A DNA stretch of 64,000 nt, taken from positions 20,960-84,959 of the forward strand of contig DUMB01000094.1 of NCBI GenBank assembly GCA_012840085.1. The letters run 5' to 3'. The translations under genes and the position numbers were made by a program. Every line of letters begins with the position of its first letter. The first letter of the stretch is position 1. This document shows, in pieces, positions 17,764-27,289 of the stretch. Under the pieces are notes generated by a model, which was not told the origin of the DNA, searched no databases, and worked only from the letters and a program-made list of their open reading frames with translations. Origin of the DNA: Clostridiaceae bacterium (GTDB lineage: Bacteria > Bacillota > Clostridia > Acetivibrionales > DUMB01).

Positions 17764-17881
17764 CCGTAAAGCAGAGTTATTCAATTTTATCAAGCAAACT
17801 TAACATACAGCTAAAATACCATGCATGCCCTTTTGCTGAATTTCATACACTTTTTCAATCAGTTTATCTTATAAAACCAGT

Positions 17882-18499
17882 TTATCTTATAAAATTTGTA
17901 GTAACTCTTTCCTCTTTTTCCGGTAAACCAAACTCCTTCTTTCCAAGTTCAATACTCTTCATAAGGAACACCATGTTTCTTGCAAGAGTTCTCATGGTCT
18001 GTTTTCCTTCCTCATCCTGATCGGCTTCGCCAGGCAGACGGCCGTGAATTGAATTCCAGTATTGGCTGGACGCAACCGGCATACCGGAAATTGTGAAGTA
18101 TTTGTTCAGTTGGTCAAAAGTTGCAGTACATCCGCTTCTTCTGGCGCATGCAATACTTGCTCCAACCTTCATAGTCTTATCAAAGTGGGTACTGTAAAAA
18201 AGTCTGTCAAGAAGTGCTATAAGAGTAGCATTTGCAGATGCATAGTAGACAGGACTTGCTATAACAAGCCCATCTGCTTCCTCAAGTAATGGAGCCAATT
18301 TGTTAACTTCATCATCAAATACGCATTTAGCGGTTTTAGCACAAGAATTGCAGGCAATGCATCCTCTAATGTCTTTATTACCTACCACTACCTCTGTGCA
18401 TTCAATACCGGCTTCTTCAAATATTTTCTTCATTTCTCCCAATGCTACACCACAATTGCTTCCTTGCCTTGGGCTTCCGTTAATCATTAAAACCTTCAT
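17882..18499 (-). CDS. NAD(P)H-dependent FMN reductase / iron-sulfur flavoprotein-like
   Basis: 205 residues from the ATG at 18499 (a GTG at 18514 is in frame; the GGTGG site favours the ATG). KVLMINGSPRQGSNC is the flavodoxin-fold FMN phosphate loop. CIACNSCAKTAKC gives a cysteine cluster, and VIASPVYYASANA is the second FMN loop. The family transfers electrons from NAD(P)H to FMN or small acceptors. Monocistronic, with its own terminator. Confidence 0.82.
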   Translation of the reverse strand: MKVLMINGSPRQGSNCGVALGEMKKIFEEAGIECTEVVVGNKDIRGCIACNSCAKTAKCVFDDEVNKLAPLLEEADGLVIASPVYYASANATLIALLDRLFYSTHFDKTMKVGASIACARRSGCTATFDQLNKYFTISGMPVASSQYWNSIHGRLPGEADQDEEGKQTMRTLARNMVFLMKSIELGKKEFGLPEKEERVTTNFIR

Positions 18500-18775
18500 T
18501 TTATAAGTCACCACCCCTGTATAATATTTTCAATCAACAAGCCAAACCCATAACCAAAACCCGGGCAAATAATCAATTATCCTCTTAATCAATTATCTTA
18601 AATTATTATAATATCTTTTATCGTTTTAGTTGACACTCTCTATGACTGAAGTCAGGGAATTCTTTGATGGTAGTCGGAAGTCCATTTCTGGTATCCTTAG
18701 TTCCCCAAATTTTAAGGTGTGCCATCACCCCTCCTAAGACAGTGCATATAGCATCTTAGGCTGGCAGATTATCGC

Positions 18776-19046
18776 TTACGCTACATCATCTGCCACAGGT
18801 ACATTCATTATATTTATTGCACCTAATCTATCTCTGTGTGTACTAAATCCACATTCTTTACATATATATTTTCTATCTTTTGCTTTGTTTGAACTTCCAC
18901 AATGTGGACATCTTTGGCTCGTATATTCAGGATTTACATATTCTACTCTTATACCTTCTAATCTTGCCTTGTATTCTATATATCTTGCAAGACGATTGCT
19001 CTTGCTCTTTAGCTGGAAGTATTTTGAATTTTACTGCTATTTGCAT
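18776..19046 (-). pseudogene. tnpB: tnpB remnant (internal deletion and frameshift)
   Basis: The minus strand codes for a TnpB C-terminus: YIEYKARLEGIRVEYVNP, then CPHC...CKEC zinc ribbon, then FSTHRDRLGAINIM with the third RuvC acidic residue, and a stop at 18776-18778. Immediately upstream, an ATG at 19046 starts a TnpB-like N-terminus (AVKFKILPAKEQE) in another frame. The central 250 or more residues with the other RuvC motifs are missing, so no active nuclease is made. The transposon-end region that would encode the guide RNA may still be present downstream. Confidence 0.7.
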
Positions 19047-19132
19047 AACTTACCATGTTTCTAGCTCATGTGCTTTTTGTAAAAATCTTTAATTTTTCAA
19101 AAAAAGCACTTGACTTTAATTAGCTGGTCTTT

Positions 19133-19531
19133 CTATACATTCTTCTGATTTTCTATATATTTTTGTATTGCCTCTTCATTTACACAACCAACGGTACAAC
19201 AAAAATAACTACGTGTCCAAAGTGAAGGTATTCTACTTTTTAATTCCGGGTATTTATTTCTTAATATTCTGCTACTTGTTCCTTTAAAATATCGTATTAA
19301 TTCATGCAATGGCTGCCGTGGGTCAAAGCTTATAAACATTTGAACATGATCAGGCATTATTTCTAATGCTTTTATTTCAGCATTTTTTTCTTGTGCTATA
19401 TCATAAAATATTTGTCTTAAATCTTTTTCAATATCTCCAACTAATACTTTACGTCTATATTTAGGACAAAATACTATATGATATTGATTGAAATATACAA
19501 TTCTATTCTTATGAGTATATTTATCATTCAT
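19133..19531 (-). CDS. tnpA: IS200-like Y1 transposase TnpA
   Basis: 132 residues, the full length for IS200 TnpA. FNQYHIVFCPKYRRKVL is the conserved start. MPDHVQMFISF holds the metal-binding motif as His-Val-Gln instead of the usual HUH, a variant known in related single-strand nucleases. The catalytic tyrosine should be in KYIENQ near the C-terminus. No disruption visible, so it may still be active and mobilise the element. Confidence 0.9.
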   Translation of the reverse strand: MNDKYTHKNRIVYFNQYHIVFCPKYRRKVLVGDIEKDLRQIFYDIAQEKNAEIKALEIMPDHVQMFISFDPRQPLHELIRYFKGTSSRILRNKYPELKSRIPSLWTRSYFCCTVGCVNEEAIQKYIENQKNV

Positions 19532-19716
19532 TAGATATACACCACCTATCTAATTATAATATGGCGCAATATTAAATAAATGTCAAGTATATAATTTATT
19601 TAGGATCAAGATGAGCCTTCATCTCAACGACTAAAGTCGTGGGCTTTCTGCTAAGTTCTTTTAAAGCATTACGAAAAACAAAAAAGCGTGTTGATGATGA
19701 ACGCCTGATTGTATCT

Positions 19717-20130
19717 GAATTTCATCCTGTTCTATTGGATTGTGCATTTCAACTTTCCAAAGAAGACCGCAGCTACAGTTGCATCGCTCTGGTTTCAATC
19801 CTTGTTATTTTGGAATAGTCACTTCAATAAGGAAAAACTATTCATCATTGTGTAGCGTCTTATATGTTTCAATCCTTGTTCTATTGGATTGTGCTTTTCA
19901 ACTAAAAATGACAGAGAGCTTACCACGCCCGACCGATTTCGTTTCAATCCTTATTATTATGGATTTAGCCTTTTAATCAAAATGGACTTCCTTGGATTAC
20001 GTAACATGGGTATTATGTTTCAATCCTTGTTTTATTGGACTAATCACATCAACTTTGTGATGTTTTCGGCATCGATGAAATACAGTTTTTTAAGTTTCAA
20101 TCCATGTTCTGATTGAACATCCATTTAAAT
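19717..20130 (-). CRISPR. CRISPR array E, six repeats
   Basis: 37-bp repeats at 19717, 19792, 19866, 19941, 20017 and 20094, with spacers of 37-40 bp. Five share GTTTCAATCC and all share the following TGTT/ATTAT block loosely; the second half is different in each. No leader like those of C and D lies on the right side, where a GAACCGTCCC element follows. It is separated from the other arrays by about 2.7 kb that include the insertion sequence, so it may be a displaced fragment. Confidence 0.87.
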
Positions 20131-20150
20131 ATTGTAAGGTCATTTTTCTA

Positions 20151-20199
20151 TGGTCTGGAACCGTCCCCACTGTCTCCACTGTCTTTCCCACTGTCTTTT
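20151..20199. repeat. GAACCGTCCC-type short repeat after the UvrC-like gene
   Basis: GGAACCGTCCCCACTGTC followed by two further CACTGTCT units. Related sequences occur at 6063-6083, 6350-6375 and 58680-58745. It lies within 10 nt of the stop codon of the UvrC-like gene. Confidence 0.65.
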
Positions 20200-20205
20200 T
20201 CTTTC

Positions 20206-21294
20206 TTAATCATACATCATTTCAACTATTCTGTCCACCTCTGCCCGTAACTTCGGATTGTTACCGGTCAGCCAGCTGGCAGGTATCCGGAAGCTTAAAA
20301 TATCATTTTTCCTGCTCTTCAGATACGAATATATTATCTGAGCTTCATCTATCTCCTGCCGGGTTAGAATCTCACTGATATCAATATTTGTGTTTTTAAA
20401 ATTGTCTATAATCAGGTTATAAAAATATTCTTCAGCACTTGTCCTGTCTGTATTTCCGGCATAAAATGCCTCACTGCTTATGAGCCTGTTGCCCTTGAAA
20501 AGGAACACCTTGTAACTGCGCTCTCCTGTTGCCTCAATAGCCACGACATTCCTTCTTTTTGCCGATAACCTGATCAGGTTTTGTTTGTTCAAAATATGCT
20601 TAAGAGCTCTTAAATCGTCCCTGTATTTTGCAGCCTTTTCAAATTCCAGCTTTTCAGCGGCCTGATTTATCTTCTCTGTTAAAGATTCAATGATTGAATT
20701 GTCCTTTCCCTCCAGGAACAGCGCTACATTATCAACGCATTTTCTATATGCGTCATAATCGGCATCCCCCCTGCAAACTCCCATACACGTACCCAGGCTG
20801 TAATTCAGGCATCCTGAAGACCTCTTGAAAAGCCCATTACTGCACTTCCTTATTAAAAAATTCTCTTTTATGACGGATACCGCCCTTTCAACACTATTCA
20901 AGCTCGTATAAGGGCCGAAGAAAAGTGAATCTGTTTCATCCTTATCAGTAACAACAGATATCCCGGGATACTTTTCATTAATGCTGATCTTTATATATGT
21001 GTATCTGCCGTCATTTTTCATTTGACTGTTATACCTGGGCTTGATTTCTTTAATCAGCCTGCATTCTGTAAGAAATGCATCCAGTTCAGTATCCGTAAGA
21101 ATATATTCTATTGAATGGATATTGTCAACCATGACATCTATTTTGGGAGCTCTGTCCTTTCTTTGATAAAAGTATTGCAATACTCTGTTTTTTAGTTTTT
21201 TAGCCTTGCCCACATATATAACATTTCCTAATGAGTCTTTCATGATATATACTCCGGGTTTTGAAGGAAAAAGCTTTACCTGTTCAATCAAATT
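20206..21294 (-). CDS. Truncated UvrC-like protein: GIY-YIG nuclease plus UVR domain only
   Basis: 362 residues from the ATG at 21294 (an upstream TTG at 21357 is possible but adds a non-conserved basic tail). PSKPGVYIMKDSLGNVIYVGKAKKLKNRV is the GIY-YIG nuclease of UvrC, which makes the 3' incision. Residues about 205-245 (LTEKINQAAEKLEFEKAAKYRDDL) are the UvrB-interacting UVR motif. The RNase H-like 5' nuclease and HhH domains of full UvrC (about 600 residues) are absent. It resembles Cho-type or other short UvrC paralogues. The role is probably alternative incision in nucleotide excision repair. Confidence 0.85.
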   Translation of the reverse strand, partial: NLIEQVKLFPSKPGVYIMKDSLGNVIYVGKAKKLKNRVLQYFYQRKDRAPKIDVMVDNIHSIEYILTDTELDAFLTECRLIKEIKPRYNSQMKNDGRYTYIKISINEKYPGISVVTDKDETDSLFFGPYTSLNSVERAVSVIKENFLIRKCSNGLFKRSSGCLNYSLGTCMGVCRGDADYDAYRKCVDNVALFLEGKDNSIIESLTEKINQAAEKLEFEKAAKYRDDLRALKHILNKQNLIRLSAKRRNVVAIEATGERSYKVFLFKGNRLISSEAFYAGNTDRTSAEEYFYNLIIDNFKNTNIDISEILTRQEIDEAQIIYSYLKSRKNDILSFRIPASWLTGNNPKLRAEVDRIVEMMYD

Positions 21295-21640
21295 CATTTG
21301 TACACAAAACCTTTCAACTATCCGTTTATATTTCGGTTTATTTCTCCGCTGATGCAAAAACCCTATCTCAGTTTATTCTAATTATATATCAGCTTATATA
21401 ACATTATATAACTCAATATATATCTAATTGTATTTCTCATTGTATATCCTATTGCAATCTCACATTCAGATACAGTCCTGCTGCAGACCTTTGTGACTCC
21501 ATGATTTCCATAAATCATGCATTTTCTATATTATAGCAAATGTAGAAGTTAAAATCACAGACCGCCATAAATCCGTTTTGACTTACTTTTTGGCCTGCAT
21601 TTTTATTTACTATTTGACTTACCATAAAAATAAATCCATC

Positions 21641-21670
21641 AAAAAAGCGATGCGGAAAATCCCGTATCGC
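21641..21670 (-). terminator. Terminator of the rnf operon
   Basis: On the minus strand GCGATACGGG / CCGCATCGC stem then TTTTTT, about 120 nt after the rnfB stop. Confidence 0.85.
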
Positions 21671-21791
21671 TCATCAGTTGCTCTATCCACTAAATTGCTC
21701 TGTGTCACTTCGGTCTCTATGCCATTATATTCTCTATGTCACTGCACTCTCTATGTCACTACGTTCTGTCACAACATCTTGTTATGATACA

Positions 21792-22613
21792 TTATACTGC
21801 TGCACTTTCTTTATTCAGCGTACCGCAAAGGAACAGCTCTATTGCCTTTGTCGGGCACACTTTGGCACACTCGCCGCAGTTCTGGCACAATGCAGGATTA
21901 ATCTTGGCCAGATTATTCTCCATCTTTATTGCATTGTGCGGGCAGACTTTTGCACATCTACCGCAGCCAATACATCCGACATCACAATTCTGTCTAACAA
22001 CTTTTCCGCTGTCAAAACTGCTGCACCTTACAGTATATTCACTGGTTACAGGCACCATTTCTATGATTTTCTTGGGGCACGCAGCAACACACTTTGTACA
22101 TCCTGTACACTTAGTTGCAATCACTTTGGCAAGCCCGTCTTCAATCACAATTGCTCCGAAGGGACATGCCCTTACACAGTTGCCCATACCTACACATCCA
22201 TATGTGCATGACGAAGGCCCGCCATAAAGGCTGGCGGCTGCAGCGCAGTCCTCTATACCCGAGTAGCTGTACTTGCTTCTGCAGGTCTTGGAACTTCCAC
22301 CGCACATTACCCTTGCAACTTTTGCTTCGAATTTTTCAGCGGACTTGCCCATTATGTTGGCGACTTTTTCCGCTACTGCAGCTCCTCCGACAGGGCAACC
22401 GTTCACTTCAGCCACACCTGCCACAACTGCCTCCGCAAAAGCATCGCAGCCGGTCTGTCCGCATGCAGCGCAGTTTGCGCCTGGTAAGACATCTCGTATC
22501 AGCGAAACCCTCTCATCAACTTTAACTTCAAACTTTTTTGAAGCATATGCGAGTCCAAAACCAAATATCAGGCCAAGGCCTCCTATTATAAAAACAGGTA
22601 ATAAAATTTGCAT
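21792..22613 (-). CDS. rnfB: Rnf complex subunit B, multi-cluster ferredoxin
   Basis: 273 residues. One N-terminal membrane helix (LLPVFIIGGLGLIFGFGLAYA), then CAACGQTGCDAF, the four-Cys motif binding one cluster. Four CxxCxxxCP-type motifs follow (CVRACPFGAI, CTGCTKCVAACP, CIGCGRCAKVCP, CQNCGECAKVCP). RnfB is the likely entry point for electrons from reduced ferredoxin. Last gene of rnfCDGEAB; a terminator follows. Confidence 0.97.
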   Translation of the reverse strand: MQILLPVFIIGGLGLIFGFGLAYASKKFEVKVDERVSLIRDVLPGANCAACGQTGCDAFAEAVVAGVAEVNGCPVGGAAVAEKVANIMGKSAEKFEAKVARVMCGGSSKTCRSKYSYSGIEDCAAAASLYGGPSSCTYGCVGMGNCVRACPFGAIVIEDGLAKVIATKCTGCTKCVAACPKKIIEMVPVTSEYTVRCSSFDSGKVVRQNCDVGCIGCGRCAKVCPHNAIKMENNLAKINPALCQNCGECAKVCPTKAIELFLCGTLNKESAAV

Positions 22614-22640
22614 AATACTCTTAACTACTCCTTTCCCATC

Positions 22641-23219
22641 TTACTGGAACAATCCCTGGAATCCAAAGAATGCAAGGGATACAAGGGATGCTGCAATAAG
22701 AGTTATGGGCATACCTTTAAGAGATTCAGGTATATCACAATTCTCAAGACGTTCCCTTACACCGGCAAACAGTACCAGCGCAAGTGTAAATCCTAACCCT
22801 GCACCGAAACTGTACAAAACTGCCTCTCCAAAATTATATTCCCTTTGCACATTGAGGAGAGCTACACCGAGTACCGCACAGTTTGTAGTAATAAGCGGCA
22901 GGTATATACCGAGAGCTTTATAAAGCGAAGGTACCAACTTTTTCAAAACTGTCTCAATAAACTGTACGAGTGCTGCAATAACAAGTATAAAAGCAATCGT
23001 CTGAAGATATTCAAGCCCATACCTTACAAGTATAAAGTTATTAACAGCCCATGTAAATGCTGATGCAACCGTCATAACAAAGATAACCGCACCGCTCATG
23101 CCCAGAGCAGTATCCAGTTTCTTGGAGACACCCAGGAAGGGACATATTCCCAGGAACTTAGCAAGCACAAAGTTTTCAACGAGAATTGCACCCAGCATCA
23201 AACTCAATAATTCTCTCAC
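22641..23219 (-). CDS. rnfA: Rnf complex subunit A, integral membrane
   Basis: 192 residues, six membrane helices, with the conserved [18 protein letters not shown] near the start and [13 protein letters not shown] in the middle; these Cys-containing half-membrane motifs are typical of RnfA/NqrE. It helps carry electrons and ions through the membrane. Its ATG overlaps the rnfE stop by 4 nt. Confidence 0.97.
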   Translation of the reverse strand: MRELLSLMLGAILVENFVLAKFLGICPFLGVSKKLDTALGMSGAVIFVMTVASAFTWAVNNFILVRYGLEYLQTIAFILVIAALVQFIETVLKKLVPSLYKALGIYLPLITTNCAVLGVALLNVQREYNFGEAVLYSFGAGLGFTLALVLFAGVRERLENCDIPESLKGMPITLIAASLVSLAFFGFQGLFQ

Positions 23220-23881
23220 TGCGCACCTACCTCCTTATTTGAAGAAGAGACGCCGCATTGCATACTACATCCCTGGCAGCCTGTCTTCCTTATCTTCACA
23301 TTGGTAAATTTATTTAATAGCCCTATCAGAATACCAAATGTCAAAAATCCTCCCGGTGGCAGTATCATTATTATTGCCGGGTCAAAAAGATTTGCCGTCA
23401 CAGTAAAACCGAAAATTGTTCCGTTTCCGATTAATTCCCTTACAGAACCCATAATTACAAGTGCGAGGGTAAAACCTATTCCCATGCCCAATCCGTCCAG
23501 AATTGAAAGAAATACGGTATTCTTGCAGGCGAACATTTCAGCTCTTGCGAGTATAATACAGTTTACAACAATGAGGGGAATATATATTCCAAGAGTCTCA
23601 TTCAGAGCGGGTAAATAAGCCTGAAGTAAAAACTGTACTATCGTCACAAACCCTGCTATTATTGTAATAAAGGCAGGTATTCTAACCTTATCCGGAATAA
23701 GCTTTCTCGTAAGCGCTATAACAGCATTTGATCCGACCAGGACCGCTGTAGTGGCAAGCCCCATACCAAGTCCGTTTATTGCCATTGTAGTTATGGCGAG
23801 AGTGGGACATGTTCCCAGTACAAGCCTGAAAGTCGGGTTTTCTTTTAACAAGCCGTTTGCCAATGTCTTTAATGCCTTCAC
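23216..23881 (-). CDS. rnfE: Rnf complex subunit E, integral membrane
   Basis: 221 residues. RnfA paralogue with [18 protein letters not shown] near the start and [15 protein letters not shown] in the middle, six helices, and a short Cys-rich C-terminus ([10 protein letters not shown]). It overlaps both neighbours by 4 nt (ATGA type), which shows strong translational coupling. Confidence 0.97.
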   Translation of the reverse strand: MKALKTLANGLLKENPTFRLVLGTCPTLAITTMAINGLGMGLATTAVLVGSNAVIALTRKLIPDKVRIPAFITIIAGFVTIVQFLLQAYLPALNETLGIYIPLIVVNCIILARAEMFACKNTVFLSILDGLGMGIGFTLALVIMGSVRELIGNGTIFGFTVTANLFDPAIIMILPPGGFLTFGILIGLLNKFTNVKIRKTGCQGCSMQCGVSSSNKEVGAQ

Positions 23882-24474
23882 TTGGAACTTCCCCCTTCAT
23901 TCATAAGCTCAGATGCCACATCTACCGCTGCCTGAACCGCACTGGTAACAGCCCTTGAAGTTATTGTGGCACTGCTTATGGCATCAATTTCCTCTGTCTT
24001 TGTTTTGTTATCTTTAACTACTTTAAATGGTTCCTTTGGAACAATGTTCTGGAACTGTGAGAGGAACTCAGGATTTTCTGCTTTGGCTCCCAACCCTGGT
24101 GTCTCACTGTGTTCCACTATTTTAACTCCTGTTATTTTTTTGTTGCCGTCAACACCAACTATTACTTTTACGTCTCCGCCATAACCCTTGCTTACAGCGG
24201 TAAGAACATAACCTTCAATTGTTTCTCCCTTCATGCCTTTATAGGCTTCCTTTACCAGATTAAGTTCCGGTTTGCTTTTAACTATATCATCAAGCTCCTC
24301 AATTTCTACAAAAGTTTCGGCGGTGCTCAGAACTTCTTGTCTGGCAGCGATCTCATCAATCCTCTTACGTTCTTCAATAACATCCTTTGTTCCGGAATAT
24401 GTGAACCCCAGAGCCGCTGAAACCACAATACATATTACAAAAAGAGAAATGGCTGGTTTTAATATCTCACGCAA
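23878..24474 (-). CDS. rnfG: Rnf complex subunit G, covalent FMN protein
   Basis: 198 residues from a TTG at 24474 with GGAGGTG nine bases upstream; the longer reading from 24519 would overlap rnfD by 53 nt and adds residues not typical of RnfG. One N-terminal helix (LFVICIVVSAALGF). EIDAISSATITSRAV near the C-terminus is the flavinylation site, where the second Thr of the S-x-A-T-x-T motif is expected to carry FMN. The protein faces the outside and passes electrons within the complex. Confidence 0.93.
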   Translation of the reverse strand: MREILKPAISLFVICIVVSAALGFTYSGTKDVIEERKRIDEIAARQEVLSTAETFVEIEELDDIVKSKPELNLVKEAYKGMKGETIEGYVLTAVSKGYGGDVKVIVGVDGNKKITGVKIVEHSETPGLGAKAENPEFLSQFQNIVPKEPFKVVKDNKTKTEEIDAISSATITSRAVTSAVQAAVDVASELMNEGGSSK

Positions 24475-25420
24475 CTTTCTTTTCACCTCCGAAACTTCTG
24501 GGTATGGTATATCTATCAATAAGAGGCACCATTATATTCATAAGAAGAATTGCAAATGATACACCTTCCGGATAATTAGTATAAAGCCTTATTATCGAAG
24601 TTATAATACCACAGCCCACACCCATGATTATTTTCCCCTTGAGAGTCATTGGAGAAGTGGAATAGTCTGTAGCCATGAAAAATGCTGCAAGTATCAAGCC
24701 TCCGGAGAGTATGTGATACAAAAAGTCTCCTCTGAACAGCCCGTCGCCGCCAAATATCCATGTAAAAAGCGCTACAGTTCCTATGAAAGTCAGCGGTATT
24801 TCCGGTGTAATAACTCTTCTGTAAAAAAGATATGCCGCACCAATTAAAAGGGCAAGTACTGATGTCTCACCTATACATCCGGCTATATTACCTATAAAGA
24901 GTTCCTTATAACCGGGAAGTGTACTTTCCCCTAATTTAAGCATTGAAAGAGGTGTTGCAGAAGTAATAGCGTCCGACTGGTCCGGTAATACCCATGCAGT
25001 CATTTGCATCGGCCACGAAATCAGTATGAATACCCTTGCCGCCATCGCCGGATTCATAAAATTCTGACCAATTCCCCCAAAAAGCTGTTTTACTATGACT
25101 ATAGCCACAACCCCGCCAACTGCCGCAATCCACAATGGTATCGTTGACGGCAGGTTCAATGCCAGAAGAAGACCTGTAACAACAGCGCTTAAATCGCCAA
25201 TCGTGGGCTTTTTTCCTAAAGCCTTTGTTGCAATATATTCAGATATAACACAGGATAATACCGTCGCTAGTATTACAAGCAAAACTCTTGCTCCAAAAAA
25301 GTAAGCACCAAAAGCTGCAGCTGGTATAAGCGCAATCACAACATCCAGCATTATTCTACTTGTAGTACTGCTATCCTTTAAATGTGGTGAGGAAGATACA
25401 AGTAATTTGCTGTCTCCCAA
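24467..25420 (-). CDS. rnfD: Rnf complex subunit D, membrane protein with covalent FMN
   Basis: 317 residues, about nine helices. SDAITSATPL near residues 152-161 is the S-x-A-T-P flavinylation site, with FMN on Thr. The N-terminal SPHLKDSSTTSRIMLDV is typical of RnfD/NqrB. It lies 71 nt after rnfC and overlaps the start of rnfG by 8 nt when the TTG start of rnfG is used. Confidence 0.96.
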   Translation of the reverse strand: MGDSKLLVSSSPHLKDSSTTSRIMLDVVIALIPAAAFGAYFFGARVLLVILATVLSCVISEYIATKALGKKPTIGDLSAVVTGLLLALNLPSTIPLWIAAVGGVVAIVIVKQLFGGIGQNFMNPAMAARVFILISWPMQMTAWVLPDQSDAITSATPLSMLKLGESTLPGYKELFIGNIAGCIGETSVLALLIGAAYLFYRRVITPEIPLTFIGTVALFTWIFGGDGLFRGDFLYHILSGGLILAAFFMATDYSTSPMTLKGKIIMGVGCGIITSIIRLYTNYPEGVSFAILLMNIMVPLIDRYTIPRSFGGEKKVA

Positions 25421-25491
25421 AGTTTGTTTCCCCCTTTACAAGCATGCGTGCTTATTGAACACATGCTTTTCTGATGTTAATTCCCGTAAGT

Positions 25492-26805
25492 TTACTTTGC
25501 CGCTGCCTTTCTCAGCTGTGCCTTCGCAAGTCTTATTGATTGCACCAGATGTCTTTTGGCAGGACATACATATGAACAGCTTCCGCATTCAATACAATCA
25601 TTGGGTTTGTATTTTTCCAACTCGTCTATATTCTCCTTCAGTGCGTGAAGGTTAATATACAGAGGCATCAGATTCATTGGGCATGCATAAACACAGCGTC
25701 CACACCTGATGCAAGGACTTTCCTCGCCTGTCTCTGTCTCTTCTTTGCCAAAGGCCAGCAGCGCATTTGTGTATTTCATTACAGGAAGATTCAATGAGTG
25801 CTGTGCGATTCCCATCATAGGACCGCCCATAAGCACTTTATGAACTTCACTATTAAAACCGCCGCAGAAATCAAACACGTCTTTTAGAGGAGTTCCTATA
25901 AGAATCTCCACATTAGACGGATTCTTTACTGCAGAGCCGTCTACAGTAACTCTCTTTTTAATCAATGGCATTCCTGTTTTTATATATTCACTAACAAACG
26001 AGACACTGTTTACATTCATCACAATAACGCCCACATCAAGCGGCAGTTTTCCTGGCGGAACTTTCCTTCCGGTAATGGAATATATCAGCATCTTTTCTGC
26101 GCCTTGCGGATAACGTGATCTGAGCTTTATTACCTTGATATCATCAATTTTCTCAGCAAGATGTGTCATCACCTTTATAGCCTCAGGCTTGTTGTCTTCT
26201 ATCCCGATATAGACGTTTTTAACCTTCAAAAGCTCTTTGAGTATATTTATTCCGCCTATTATATTCCCTGAATTTTCAATGATTTCCCTGTAGTCGGAAG
26301 TGATATAAGGCTCACACTCAGCAGCGTTGATTATCAGCGTGTCAACAGGTTTGTCCGGCGGAGGTGAGAGCTTTACATGCGTAGGAAAACCTGCGCCGCC
26401 GAGTCCGACAAGTCCTGACTGTCTGATAGCTTCAAGCAGCTCCTTATTGCTGGAATATGAAATAGGCTTTACACTCTCATGAACTTCCTGCATTCCGTCT
26501 GTTGTGATTTCTACTGAAGTAACCTGCATCCCTCCGGGAAAGAGCACTGGAACAATATTTGTAACAGTACCTGAGACACTGGAATGTACCGGAGCTGAGA
26601 CAAACTTATCGGAGTTACCGATGATTTGCCCTACCTTAACCGTGTCTCCTTTTTTTACAAGAGGCTCACAGGGTGCTCCAATGTGCTGCAACATGGGAAT
26701 AATTACTTTTTCAGGAACATTCATCTTTAGAGTTTCTTTTTGTGCAGTGTTTTTTCTGTGGGGTACTGCAGCCCCGCCCTTAAATATGTTTCTCAAAAGC
26801 GCCAT
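25492..26805 (-). CDS. rnfC: Rnf complex subunit C, NADH- and Fe-S-binding
   Basis: 437 residues. LVGLGGAGFPTHVKLSPP (about 131-148) is the nucleotide/FMN-binding-like loop. CIRCGRCVYACPMNLMP and CIECGSCSYVCPAKRHLVQ bind two [4Fe-4S] clusters. The complex couples ferredoxin oxidation to NAD+ reduction and pumps Na+ or H+. First gene of the operon; 760 bp of non-coding DNA with operator-like repeats lies upstream. Confidence 0.97.
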   Translation of the reverse strand: MALLRNIFKGGAAVPHRKNTAQKETLKMNVPEKVIIPMLQHIGAPCEPLVKKGDTVKVGQIIGNSDKFVSAPVHSSVSGTVTNIVPVLFPGGMQVTSVEITTDGMQEVHESVKPISYSSNKELLEAIRQSGLVGLGGAGFPTHVKLSPPPDKPVDTLIINAAECEPYITSDYREIIENSGNIIGGINILKELLKVKNVYIGIEDNKPEAIKVMTHLAEKIDDIKVIKLRSRYPQGAEKMLIYSITGRKVPPGKLPLDVGVIVMNVNSVSFVSEYIKTGMPLIKKRVTVDGSAVKNPSNVEILIGTPLKDVFDFCGGFNSEVHKVLMGGPMMGIAQHSLNLPVMKYTNALLAFGKEETETGEESPCIRCGRCVYACPMNLMPLYINLHALKENIDELEKYKPNDCIECGSCSYVCPAKRHLVQSIRLAKAQLRKAAAK

Positions 26806-26914
26806 ATTTATAACCTCATTTATCTAATAGTCTTTAAATTTCTGCACAATGAACCTGAAGCAAGTATAAAACAAAGAAATCCTTTCTCGTGTAAGACAAT
26901 TAAGCAGACCTTAC

Positions 26915-26942
26915 GGAATACTTTTTAGCAGACCAATGTCAA
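26915..26942 (-). promoter_or_regulatory. Possible promoter upstream of rnfC
   Basis: Minus-strand TTGACA (26942-26937), 16-bp gap, TATTCC (26920-26915), about 110 bp before the rnfC start. The -35 is perfect but the -10 is poor. Confidence 0.3.
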
Positions 26943-27226
26943 AATCATAAAAATATTGTCAGTTTTTCTGTAAGTTAATTTAAAGCATGTTAAAATTAAT
27001 ATAATTTTCTAGCACGTACCACAAAATATTAATATTACTTTGCACATAAAATTATATTCGCAAGCATATTAGTTAGTCAAACAATGCAGGACTAAAATAT
27101 CTCGTTTTAACCCTGTTTATCGTATTAATACCCTTATTTATTACGCATATTTAATGTTTTTATAATTTCGAAAAGAACCGCAGAATTCACTTGTAGAGAT
27201 GATTTGAGTATGTGTAAAGTGTATGT

Positions 27227-27289
27227 TGTATACAATGTTCGAGAAAATGTATACAATGTACAAAAAAATGTTAAGAATGTACAATTGAC
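27227..27289. repeat. Three 21-bp direct repeats upstream of the rnf operon
   Basis: Units start at 27227, 27248 and 27269. The first two share TGTATACAATGT exactly and the third reads TGTTAAGAATGTACAA. The 21-bp period is two helical turns, so a protein could bind all copies on one DNA face. They are about 420 bp from rnfC. Confidence 0.7.

Larger units (their letters stand above)
18625..19650 (-). mobile_element. IS200/IS605-family insertion sequence with broken tnpB
   Basis: About 1 kb with tnpA then a tnpB remnant, both leftward. The ends are subterminal imperfect palindromes rather than inverted repeats: CTAAAGTCGTGG around 19631-19642 on the tnpA side and GACTGAAGTCAGGG around 18645-18660 on the other. 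Exact ends are estimates. It sits between the FMN reductase gene and CRISPR array E. Confidence 0.75.

Noticed and set aside
19740..20116. Plus-strand frames across array E
   Set aside because: They are translations of repeats (recurrent FNPC/FQSL-type strings), not proteins.
5871..20130. Adaptation module (cas1/cas2) in the CRISPR island
   Set aside because: All frames between the arrays were accounted for; none resembles Cas1 or Cas2.
21678..22923. Several plus-strand frames opposite rnfB and rnfA
   Set aside because: They overlap conserved Rnf genes fully and have no domain of their own.
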